The notes under the pieces: model-generated
The model's input: only the letters and a program-made list of their open reading frames with translations
Databases searched by the model: none
What the model was told of the DNA's origin: nothing
Program-made: the position numbers and the translations under genes
NCBI GenBank assembly: GCA_027035985.1
Contig: JALVTI010000148.1
Coordinates: 1-21,206, forward strand
Length of the DNA stretch: 21,206 nt
Source of the DNA: Aquificales bacterium
GTDB lineage: Bacteria > Aquificota > Aquificia > Aquificales > QOAS01
Direction: 5' to 3'
In this document: piece by piece, positions 14,607 to 20,898 of the stretch
Layout of the letters: each line of letters opens with the position of its first letter
How positions within the stretch are numbered: position 1 is the first letter of the stretch

Positions 14607-14856
14607 CGGTGAAAAATTCCAAAATCTTTTCCGCCAACTTGGAGCGGTCCAAGGGATATTTTCCTTCCTTTACGAGTTTTTTTATATCTTCAACCCGCTT
14701 TTGGAGGAGAACTTCACTGTTATCTTCGGAAGAATTTATATTGACTATTACCCCCCCGGTGGGGTTTTCCATTTTCTTAGACCTCTTTGGGGTATTTTCC
14801 CTATTAAACCCTTCCAAGTAAGGATTTATTTTTCCCCCTCCGATGGGATTTACCAT
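14596..14856 (-). CDS. flgM: Anti-sigma-28 factor FlgM
   Basis: The product has 86 residues from the ATG at 14856. FlgM binds sigma-28 (FliA) until the hook is complete, then is exported, releasing late flagellar gene expression. Seen: a polar, probably unfolded N-terminal half with two short 'NPxGG' segments, and the C-terminal sigma-binding pattern KRVEDIKKLVKEGKYPLDR (residues about 53-71) followed by SKLAEKILEFF, matching the family pattern R-V-x-x-I-K-x-x-I-x-x-G-x-Y-x-[VL]-D-...-K-[IL]-A-x-K-[IM]. The frame is open further to 14928, but ATG 14856 has GGAGGA 6 bases upstream and is chosen. It overlaps the upstream membrane-protein gene by 53 bases. Confidence 0.85.
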   Translation of the reverse strand: MVNPIGGGKINPYLEGFNRENTPKRSKKMENPTGGVIVNINSSEDNSEVLLQKRVEDIKKLVKEGKYPLDRSKLAEKILEFFTDGG

Positions 14857-15079
14857 TTTCTTCCTCCGATGTTTCTTTATCGGAACTTTTGAAGAAATTT
14901 TTAACGTATTGGGCTGCGCGTTTGGCATCCCATTCCGAAGGGTCTTCCAAAATTTCCAGAATGGTTTTTCTCAGTCTGGAATCGACATATAGGGTGTATA
15001 GGTAGCTAAGCATCGCGGTAAAAGTGAGGAGCATTATGAGTATAGCCATTCCCACGGCGGTTAGCTCCATTAAATCCAT
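14804..15079 (-). CDS. Small single-pass membrane protein heading the flgM operon, function unknown
   Basis: The product has 91 residues from the ATG at 15079. Seen: one membrane helix at about 8-32 (LTAVGMAILIMLLTFTAML and on), then a basic/acidic cytoplasmic-type tail with RLRKTILEILEDPSEWDAKR and a Lys/Arg-rich C-terminus. I do not recognise a family. Its 3' end overlaps flgM by 53 bases in another frame, so it is very likely translated with flgM, and position suggests a motility or export role. A TTG at 15100 would add 7 residues, but ATG 15079 is preferred. No Shine-Dalgarno is seen; a TAAAATT box ends 7 bases before the ATG, suggesting a near-leaderless mRNA. Confidence 0.65.
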   Translation of the reverse strand: MDLMELTAVGMAILIMLLTFTAMLSYLYTLYVDSRLRKTILEILEDPSEWDAKRAAQYVKNFFKSSDKETSEEENGKSHRRGKNKSLLGRV

Positions 15080-15104
15080 GGCGTGGAATTTTACAATCAA
15101 TTTC

Positions 15105-15133
15105 TTGCTTTTATAGTGAGATATTGCTATAAT
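15105..15133 (+). promoter_or_regulatory. Housekeeping-type promoter of tRNA-Val
   Basis: TTGCTT (15105-15110), a 17-base spacer and a perfect TATAAT (15128-15133) match the sigma-70 consensus spacing. The start of transcription would fall about 7 bases further on, just before the tRNA at 15147. It shares the 67-base gap with the start of the divergent flagellar operon. Confidence 0.8.
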
Positions 15134-15146
15134 AATTTCTTCTGTA

Positions 15147-15219
15147 GAGCGCGTAGCTCAGCTGGGAGAGCGCCGGCCCGACACGCCGGAGGTCCCAGGT
15201 TCGAGTCCTGGCGCGCTCA
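15147..15219 (+). tRNA. tRNA-Val (anticodon GAC)
   Basis: The 73 bases fold into a complete cloverleaf: acceptor GAGCGCG/CGCGCTC with discriminator A, D arm GCTC/GAGC with an 8-base loop, anticodon stem CCGGC/GCCGG with loop CCGACAC, variable region AGGTC, and T arm CCAGG/CCTGG with loop TTCGAGT. The anticodon GAC (15180-15182) reads GUC and GUU, valine. The CCA tail is not encoded. Oddity: position 33, almost always U in tRNAs, is C here (15179), and positions 32 and 38 are both C. The T-loop T54 would be a substrate of the TtuA-like enzyme encoded just downstream. rimI follows 21 bases later without its own visible promoter. Confidence 0.93.
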
Positions 15220-15240
15220 CTCTCCCCTCCATTCTACCCC

Positions 15241-15687
15241 ATGGTTGCCCAAGCTCCCCAAATCGTCGAGGTTAGGAATTTAGACCTCCTAAAGGAGATA
15301 GTCCGTTTTTCCGACCGCTACCGGTTCGAAGAGCTTAAAAACCTCCTCCAAAAGGATTTTGCAAAGGTATACCTGCTCCTATGCGGGGATTTACCCCTGG
15401 GTTACGCCGTCGTTTGGATTGTTGGGGGTGAGGCAGACCTCCACTGGTTGGAAATTTTCGAGGAGTTCCGCGGTAGGGGTCTGGGAAGGGAACTTCTGAA
15501 ACTCCTTTTGGAGGAACTAAAGGGGAAAGGGGTTAAAAGGCTCCTTTTGGAGGTTTCCGACAAAAATATCCCCGCAATCGGTCTTTATAGAAGTTTCGGC
15601 TTCCTCGAGTCGGGGAGGAGAAGAAATTACTACCCCGACGGGAGCGACGCAATATTGATGGAACTCCCTTTGGGGGAAAAGGATTAA
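15241..15687 (+). CDS. rimI: GNAT-family N-acetyltransferase, RimI-like
   Basis: The product has 148 residues, typical for RimI, which acetylates the N-terminal Ala of ribosomal protein S18 (some relatives have wider N-terminal substrates). Seen: the acetyl-CoA loop RGRGLGRELL at 77-86 (motif R-x-x-G-x-G), NIPAIGLYRSFGF at 109-121 and RRRNYYPDGSDAILM at 126-140, which match the RimI pattern closely. The ATG at 15241 lies 21 bases after the tRNA 3' end, with a pyrimidine-rich stretch before it and no Shine-Dalgarno, so it is probably read from the tRNA promoter and freed by tRNA 3' processing. Another Nat-type target cannot be excluded. Confidence 0.85.
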   Translation: MVAQAPQIVEVRNLDLLKEIVRFSDRYRFEELKNLLQKDFAKVYLLLCGDLPLGYAVVWIVGGEADLHWLEIFEEFRGRGLGRELLKLLLEELKGKGVKRLLLEVSDKNIPAIGLYRSFGFLESGRRRNYYPDGSDAILMELPLGEKD

Positions 15688-15690
15688 CCC

Positions 15691-15719
15691 TTGCCAATAG
15701 GCGGGACGGGGCGTTTAAT
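15691..15719 (+). promoter_or_regulatory. Likely promoter of ttuA
   Basis: TTGCCA (15691-15696), 17 bases, then TTTAAT (15714-15719) fits sigma-70 spacing. Transcription would begin about 6 bases before the ATG at 15733, giving an almost leaderless mRNA. TTTAATTTCAA here also occurs before thpR. The TTG that could serve as an upstream start codon is the -35 itself. Confidence 0.55.
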
Positions 15720-15732
15720 TTCAATCCTCCAA

Positions 15733-16689
15733 ATGGGTCAAAAGAGGAAAAAACTCTGCACGGTCTGTAAATCGAAGGGTATCCGCAAAGAGGGCGTTAT
15801 CTATATGCCCGAACACCGCCTGTCGCTCTGCGAGGAACACTTCAACGAGTGGTTTGAAAAGCGGGTAAAGGAGGCGATTAAGGAATTCAAGATGTTCGAT
15901 AAAAGGGAAAAAATCTTGGTCGCCGTATCCGGAGGTAAGGACAGTCAGGTTCTCTGGTATGTTCTAAACAAACTCGGCTACGACACCGACGCGTTTTTTA
16001 TACACTTAGGCATAGGCGACTACTCCGACGAATCGATGGAAAAAGTCCTCGCTCTGGGCGAGCTTATAGGCAAAAAGCCGCATATAGTCCGCCTCGAGGA
16101 GGAGGTGGGCGCCGGTTTGCCGGTTTTGCAAAACTACGTTAGGGGAACCGCCTGTTCGGTATGCGGTCGCATTAAGCGCTACCACTTCAACAAAGTTGCG
16201 AGGGAACTCGGATACAACGTGGTCGCCACGGGGCACAACCTCGACGACGAGGCTTCATCCCTGCTGGCGAATCTGATTAACTGGAATTTGAAGTATCTGG
16301 CGAGAAAATACCCCGTTTTGAGGGAGGAAAAGGGTTTCCCCCGAAAGGTCAAACCTCTGGTAAAGCACACCGAGAGGGTTATAAAGTTTTACGCTGACCT
16401 CAACGGGATACCCTACACCGACAGAAGTTGCCCCTTGGGGGATACTGCAAATCTCCACTTCTACAAAGAGGTGATGGAGGAGATAGAAAACCACGCTCTG
16501 GGGACGAAATACCGCTTTTATTTCGAATACCTGAAGAAGGTCTTTCCCATATTCAGCGCCCTTAAGGAGGAGTGGGTCGAGGGTGAACTGACAACCTGTA
16601 AGGTGTGCGGGGAACCCTCCCCTTCGGAGGTCTGCTTCGTCTGCCGCCTAAAGGAGAGGGTGAAGAAGGACAGAACCCAAAGCGGTTAA
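15733..16689 (+). CDS. ttuA: tRNA-5-methyluridine(54) 2-sulfurtransferase (TtuA-type, TtcA/TtuA family)
   Basis: The product has 318 residues. TtuA replaces the 2-oxygen of T54 in tRNAs with sulfur (s2T), which stabilises tRNA at high temperature. Sulfur comes from a ubiquitin-like carrier TtuB. Seen: an N-terminal zinc site C9xxC12 with C33xxH36, the PP-loop SGGKDS at 66-71, ATGHNLDD at 165-172, C141xxC144 plus C233 as expected ligands of the catalytic 4Fe-4S cluster, and a C-terminal four-Cys zinc site (CKVCGEP and CFVCR). Two zinc sites mark TtuA rather than TtcA. The TTG at 15691 is in frame but overlaps a promoter, so ATG 15733 is chosen. No Shine-Dalgarno is seen. Confidence 0.88.
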   Translation: MGQKRKKLCTVCKSKGIRKEGVIYMPEHRLSLCEEHFNEWFEKRVKEAIKEFKMFDKREKILVAVSGGKDSQVLWYVLNKLGYDTDAFFIHLGIGDYSDESMEKVLALGELIGKKPHIVRLEEEVGAGLPVLQNYVRGTACSVCGRIKRYHFNKVARELGYNVVATGHNLDDEASSLLANLINWNLKYLARKYPVLREEKGFPRKVKPLVKHTERVIKFYADLNGIPYTDRSCPLGDTANLHFYKEVMEEIENHALGTKYRFYFEYLKKVFPIFSALKEEWVEGELTTCKVCGEPSPSEVCFVCRLKERVKKDRTQSG

Positions 16690-16837
16690 AGTTTTTTACA
16701 CCCTTTGGGGATTTTTTTTATCCCTTTTCCGCTAAACGGGTCAACAAAACCAACCCTAAGGGTGGAAAAGTTAAAAAATCCAAGTGTTGAAAAAAACAAT
16801 TAAAGGATGTTCTTTTGTAGGAGTTTAAAAATGTTTG
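16690..16837. terminator. Intergenic region between convergent ttuA and mlaE with weak terminator-like elements
   Basis: These 148 bases, the longest gene-free stretch in the window, hold CCCTTTGGGG directly followed by A and eight T (16701-16719), the potential stem GGGAT/ATCCC across that T-run, and a short dyad ACCCTAAGGGT (about 16754-16764). Together they may stop transcription from both sides. The stems are short, so the call is tentative. No gene is seen here. Confidence 0.4.
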
Positions 16838-17599
16838 CTAAAAAATTAGGGCGCTTAGGAAGTAATCCACTATAAGCACCAGCATGGAGGCAACAACGAC
16901 GGAGGTGGTTGTCGCCCTTCCCACCCCTTCGGCTCCCCCCTTGGTCGAAAAACCGAAGTAGCACGCTACCGCCGCTATGAGGAAGCCGAAGACGGTAGCC
17001 TTGTAAAGCCCGCCCAAAAAGTCGTGGAGCTCTACTATATCCCTCATCTTTTGCCAAAAGAGGTAGTCGTTTACCCCGAAAAGTTTGACCGCCACAAACC
17101 ACCCGCCGAAAATACCGACCACATCGGCGAGGATTGTAAGGAGCGGAAGCGAAAGCGTAGCCGCCGCCAACCGGGGACTTACCAGATACCTTATGGGGTT
17201 TACCGCCAAAACCCGGAGGGCGTCTATCTGCTCGGTTACCTTCATAGTCCCTATTTGGGCGGTCATAGCCGAACCGACACGGGATACCACCATCAGGGCG
17301 GTTAGAACGGGTCCCAATTCACGAGCCATCGATATGGCGACAACCGCCCCGAGGAGAGATTCGGCGTTGAAGCGGTGAAAGGTCGAATAGGTTTCCACGA
17401 CGATAACCCCGCCCGAGAAGAAGGAGGTGACCAAAACCACCGGCAAGGTTTCCGCCCCTATATAGGAGAGCTGTTTTATAAAGTGCTCCAACTTGGGAGG
17501 TTTTCTGAACCAAAACCAAACCGCCCAAAGTGTCATCAGGGTAGCCTCTCCCACCCCCTCGAAGAGGGATAGGAGTTTCTCCTTAAAGGGGAAAGTCAT
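16838..17599 (-). CDS. mlaE: MlaE/YrbE-family ABC transporter permease
   Basis: The product has 253 residues, full length. MlaE is the inner-membrane permease of the MlaFEDB complex, which moves phospholipids between inner and outer membranes in diderm bacteria. Seen: several membrane helices (about 52-72, 83-105, 150-175, 203-222, 235-253) and the family signature MARELGPVLTALMVVSR (91-107) plus GTMKVTEQIDALRVL (117-131). No mlaF ATPase or mlaD gene is adjacent, so partners must be elsewhere, and its position is after leuS (36-base gap), probably at the end of a transcript. No Shine-Dalgarno is seen; the sequence before the ATG is AAAATTTACCCTTT. Confidence 0.92.
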   Translation of the reverse strand: MTFPFKEKLLSLFEGVGEATLMTLWAVWFWFRKPPKLEHFIKQLSYIGAETLPVVLVTSFFSGGVIVVETYSTFHRFNAESLLGAVVAISMARELGPVLTALMVVSRVGSAMTAQIGTMKVTEQIDALRVLAVNPIRYLVSPRLAAATLSLPLLTILADVVGIFGGWFVAVKLFGVNDYLFWQKMRDIVELHDFLGGLYKATVFGFLIAAVACYFGFSTKGGAEGVGRATTTSVVVASMLVLIVDYFLSALIF

Positions 17600-17635
17600 A
17601 AAGGGTAAATTTTCCGAAAAAGGGAGAGAAAGGAA

Positions 17636-18745
17636 TTAATCCCCTTGGGGTGGTTTTATAACCTCCCTTATGGGGAGTCCGTATTTTCGTGCAAATTCGT
17701 AGTCCCTCTCGTCGTGGGCGGGAACCGCCATTATCGCACCCGTTCCGTATTCTGCCAAAACGTAGTTTGCAGTCCAAACGGGAATGAGGTCTCCCGTTAG
17801 GGGGTGAACCGCATACCTACCGGTAAAGACCCCCTCCTTCTCCTTAACGCGTCGGCGCTCCTCTACCGGCATCCGTTTTATTCTTTCCACGAACTCCTTA
17901 ACCCCTTTCTCTTGGGGCGTTCCCTCGGCGAGCTTGAGGGTGAGCGGATGTTCCGGTGCGAGAACTATAAAGGTCGCCCCAAAGAGCGTGTCGGGGCGGG
18001 TGGTAAAGACCACTATCTCGTCCCCGGTATCCTCCACCTTGAAGATGATTTCTGCCCCCTCGCTCCTACCTATCCAGTTCCTCTGCTGTGCGATAACGCG
18101 CTCCGGCCATTTACCCTCGAGCTTTTCGAGGTCTTCCAGAAGCCTATCGGCGTAGGCGGTAATCTTGAGATACCACGACGGGATTTCCTTTTGGACTATC
18201 AGGGTGTCGCAGCGCCAGCATCTACCCTCTATCACCTGCTCGTTTGCCAAAACGGTTTCGCAGGAGGGACACCAGTTTACCACCGCGCTCTTGCGGTAGG
18301 CGATACCCCTTTCGAGCATCTTGAGGAAAATCCACTGGTTCCACCTGTAGTATTCGGGGTCGCAGGTCGCTATCTCCCTATCCCAGTCGTAGGAGAGACC
18401 GAGGAGCTTGAGCTGACGCTTCATATTTTCGATGTTTTTGTAAGTCCACTCGGCGGGGTGAATTTTGTGCTTTATGGCGGCGTTTTCGGCGGGCAGACCG
18501 AAGGCGTCCCAACCCATCGGGTGGAGGATGTTGGCACCCCTCATCTTGAGGTATCTCGCTATGGCGTCCCCTATGGTGTAGTTCCTGACGTGCCCCATGT
18601 GGATATTTCCCGAGGGGTAGGGAAACATCTCGAGGACATATTTCTTGTTGGGTTTCCCCTCTTCGGCTTTAAAAGCCTTCTCCTCCTCCCATATCCGTTG
18701 CCACTTCTTTTCGACCTCGCGGGGGTTGTACTTTTCCTTTGCCAT
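17636..18745 (-). CDS. leuS: Leucyl-tRNA synthetase, N-terminal part only (ends within the CP1 editing domain)
   Basis: The product has 369 residues; single-chain LeuRS has about 800-870. Seen: the class I signature HMGH at 49-52, the zinc-binding region with WCPSC (157-161) and CWRC, the editing-domain TTRPDTLFGATF (about 248-259), and GTGAIMAVPAHDERD at 334-348, the conserved editing pocket with its Asp. The protein then ends after YGLPIREVIKPPQGD. The rest of CP1, the second half of the Rossmann fold with KMSKS, and the anticodon-binding domain are missing. None of them appears in any frame before mlaE starts 36 bases later. It may be the alpha part of a split enzyme (Aquifex has an alpha-beta LeuRS, split much later) or a truncated copy. 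All N-terminal motifs are intact. It lies 36 bases downstream of rdgB. Confidence 0.9.
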   Translation of the reverse strand: MAKEKYNPREVEKKWQRIWEEEKAFKAEEGKPNKKYVLEMFPYPSGNIHMGHVRNYTIGDAIARYLKMRGANILHPMGWDAFGLPAENAAIKHKIHPAEWTYKNIENMKRQLKLLGLSYDWDREIATCDPEYYRWNQWIFLKMLERGIAYRKSAVVNWCPSCETVLANEQVIEGRCWRCDTLIVQKEIPSWYLKITAYADRLLEDLEKLEGKWPERVIAQQRNWIGRSEGAEIIFKVEDTGDEIVVFTTRPDTLFGATFIVLAPEHPLTLKLAEGTPQEKGVKEFVERIKRMPVEERRRVKEKEGVFTGRYAVHPLTGDLIPVWTANYVLAEYGTGAIMAVPAHDERDYEFARKYGLPIREVIKPPQGD

Positions 18746-18752
18746 TTCAAGG

Positions 18753-18766
18753 GAGAAAATTTTCTC
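18753..18766. promoter_or_regulatory. Perfect 14-bp palindrome upstream of leuS
   Basis: GAGAAAATTTTCTC lies 8 bases before the leuS ATG in the 36-base rdgB-leuS gap. It could be an operator or part of an AT-rich promoter. Its AAAATTT core resembles the boxes found before other starts without Shine-Dalgarno in this window. The role is unproven. Confidence 0.35.
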
Positions 18767-18781
18767 ACACCCAAAGGGGGA

Positions 18782-19396
18782 CTACCCCTTGGCGCAGTCC
18801 CTTAGGAGATTGTAGAGTTTCCGCAGAGCCCTACCGCGGTGGGAAATTTTATGCTTCTCTTGGGGTTCCATTTCGGCGAATGTCTTCTCGTAGCCCTCCG
18901 GGATAAAGAGCGGGTCGTATCCGAAACCCTTGTCCCCCCTCGGGGCTTGGGCTATTCGTCCCCTGACCTCGCCCTCGGCGAAGAGTCCCCCCTCGTCGGA
19001 GTAGAGAACCACCACCGAAACGAATTTCGCCGAGCGGTCTCCCCTACCCTTTAAAACCCTAAGCAGTTTGCGGTTGTTGGCACTATCGGCGTCGGGAACG
19101 GGTTCCTCCCTGCCGAACTCCTCGAGGGCGTGAAACCTCGCCGAATATACCCCCGGAAGGGGCGCTATAGCCTCCACCACCAAGCCGCTGTCGTCGGCGA
19201 GGGCGGGGATGCCGAACCTCTCGAAGTAAGCCTTAACCTTCAGATAGGCGTTTTCCAAAAAGGTGGTTCCCGTCTCCTCAACCTCGACCTTCTCGGGTGG
19301 AAGGACAACCTCTATCCCCAGAGGTCGGAGGATTTCTTCAATTTCCCTCACCTTTTTGGGGTTGGAACTTGCGACCAAAATCTTTTTAAGGTTCAT
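18782..19396 (-). CDS. rdgB: XTP/dITP diphosphatase (non-canonical purine NTP pyrophosphatase, RdgB/HAM1)
   Basis: The product has 204 residues, the normal size. It hydrolyses dITP, XTP and related deaminated purine nucleotides to monophosphates, keeping them out of DNA and RNA. Seen: VASSNPKKVREI at 8-19 (family: A-[ST]-x-N-x-x-K), ENAYLKV (48-54), ALADDSGLVV at about 65-74 with the catalytic Asp pair, PGVYSARF near 80, GFGYDPLF at about 157-164 and KHKISHRGRAL at about 181-191. All expected motifs are present. It sits between the MATE gene (54-base gap) and leuS (36 bases) on the same strand. No clear Shine-Dalgarno. Confidence 0.95.
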   Translation of the reverse strand: MNLKKILVASSNPKKVREIEEILRPLGIEVVLPPEKVEVEETGTTFLENAYLKVKAYFERFGIPALADDSGLVVEAIAPLPGVYSARFHALEEFGREEPVPDADSANNRKLLRVLKGRGDRSAKFVSVVVLYSDEGGLFAEGEVRGRIAQAPRGDKGFGYDPLFIPEGYEKTFAEMEPQEKHKISHRGRALRKLYNLLRDCAKG

Positions 19397-19450
19397 ACAG
19401 AAACATTTTTCCCAACAGAGGGTGAGGGTGAAAAAGCAAACCTCAAAAGG

Positions 19451-20821
19451 TTAACGGAGCGTTTTATCCTCCTGAAGTTGTTTCAAAACCTTCGACCCGT
19501 AGAGGTAGAGGTAAGTCGCACTCCTCGTTAGGTTCTCCAAAATCATAGTCCCCCAGGGGATGTAGGGGGTTTTGTAGACCTTTAGCAGGAGCATGGCGGG
19601 GAGCAACCTAATCAGCCAGAAGTTGGTTATATTCACCACGAGGGGGATTTTCGTCTTTCCCAAACCCCTTATGGCGCCCGCCAAGACAAATATTACCGCC
19701 ATCAGCGGTTGGGATAGGGCGATTATATAGAGGTATTTGACCGTCCACTCCACCACCTTCGGGTCTCTTGTAAAGAATTCCGCCAAGTGTTGGGAAAAGA
19801 GAGCGATGAGAATCCCCAAAAGGGTCATGATAAAAACTGCTACACCCAAGGCGGTCTTTATCCCCACCCTCACCCCGTAGGGGTTTTTTGCGCCGAAGTT
19901 TTGCCCCGCTATCGTGGTCGCCGCGAAGGAGAATGCCATCCCTACCGTAAAGGATACAGCCTCTATCCTAAGCCCTATCTGAAAAGCCGCCAAAACGGTG
20001 GCACCGCAAACCGCCACCAGTCCGACGAAAACGTTGTAGGAAAAGGACATAATTAGCCTTTCAACTCCCGTGGGCAAGCCTATTTTGAGAATGTCGAGGA
20101 GTTCCCTCAAGGAAAATAGACCCCCGCGGAGCGGGGAAACCTTTTCCTCCTTTATCAAAAAGGGTAGATAAACCAAAAGCGCGAGCGTCTCCGCCACCGC
20201 CACCGCCCAACCGGCACCCTCCACGCCCAATTTCGGAAAACCCAACTTCCCGTATATCAGAACCACCGCCAGACCTATGTTGGTGAGGGTTGTAAAGATT
20301 GTCGCGTAGAGGATTACCTTTGTCTTTCCGAGTCCGTTAAAGGTTGCGTTAATGGAATTCGTCGCAAACGCAAAGGGGAGGAGGAAAAATATCGGCTCCA
20401 GGTATTGGAGGGCTACATTTACGACCTCTTTGGGTGTGGAAAAGAGTTCCAAAAAGTGGAGGACAAAGGCTTTTCCGAAAAATACCATCGGTAGGGCGAA
20501 TATGAGAGAAAGAAAAATCCCCAAGGAGGTTATTGCGTTCGCACTTTTGCCCGCACCCACCGATTGGGCGGTCAGGACGTTTACACCGGTATAGACGACC
20601 GCCATCGTGGCGTAGATAAACCACAAAAGGGTGGAGGCGAAACCTACCCCCGCTATGGCGAGACTCCCCAAGGGGGACACCAACAGGAGGGAAACGATAT
20701 TCTGAACCGTGTAGAGGAGGTTCGAAAGTATTATCGGAACCGCAAGGGTGAGAATTTTCTTTATAACAATCCCTTTTGGAGTATCCCTCTCTATAACCAC
20801 ACTTTCGGAGGAACGGGACAT
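19451..20821 (-). CDS. MATE-family efflux transporter
   Basis: The product has 456 residues from the ATG at 20821, normal for the family. MATE proteins export drugs or organic cations across the inner membrane using Na+ or H+ gradients. Seen: about twelve hydrophobic segments in two similar halves, each starting with the typical pattern (LAVPIILSNLLYTVQNIVSLL near 27-47 read as one helix; GLPTGVERLIMSFSYNVFVG as the counterpart in the second half), plus AGVGFAS and the 'GLGKTK' loop, which occurs twice (FNGLGKTK and IRGLGKTK). The substrate is unknown. A TTG at 20866 is in frame, but ATG 20821 is preferred. It follows the RND pump gene by 77 bases, giving two adjacent exporters. Confidence 0.92.
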   Translation of the reverse strand: MSRSSESVVIERDTPKGIVIKKILTLAVPIILSNLLYTVQNIVSLLLVSPLGSLAIAGVGFASTLLWFIYATMAVVYTGVNVLTAQSVGAGKSANAITSLGIFLSLIFALPMVFFGKAFVLHFLELFSTPKEVVNVALQYLEPIFFLLPFAFATNSINATFNGLGKTKVILYATIFTTLTNIGLAVVLIYGKLGFPKLGVEGAGWAVAVAETLALLVYLPFLIKEEKVSPLRGGLFSLRELLDILKIGLPTGVERLIMSFSYNVFVGLVAVCGATVLAAFQIGLRIEAVSFTVGMAFSFAATTIAGQNFGAKNPYGVRVGIKTALGVAVFIMTLLGILIALFSQHLAEFFTRDPKVVEWTVKYLYIIALSQPLMAVIFVLAGAIRGLGKTKIPLVVNITNFWLIRLLPAMLLLKVYKTPYIPWGTMILENLTRSATYLYLYGSKVLKQLQEDKTLR

Positions 20822-20898
20822 AAAGGGAAAAACTTTATGGGTGGGGTCTTCTTTGCAATCTCCCAAAGGTGGAGAAAAAGAGAAATTAGACCCGAAAT

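Noticed and set aside
15083..15283. 66-residue plus-strand frame across the tRNA
   Set aside because: It contains the tRNA-Val sequence and its promoter, so it is not protein-coding.
15691..15732. Upstream TTG start for ttuA adding 14 residues
   Set aside because: The TTG is the -35 of a well-spaced promoter, and family members start near the zinc-binding Cys, as the ATG at 15733 gives.
17600..17635. Search for a frameshifted continuation of leuS
   Set aside because: Only 36 bases remain before mlaE starts, and the mlaE N-terminus is its own. No LeuRS-like residues appear in any frame.
17804..18805. 333-residue open frame on the plus strand
   Set aside because: It lies opposite leuS and rdgB and shows low-complexity mirror composition without any family motif. 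It is a shadow of the real genes.
20822..20866. Upstream TTG start for the MATE gene adding 15 residues
   Set aside because: The extra residues are not membrane-like or conserved in type, and an ATG with a typical N-terminus lies at 20821.
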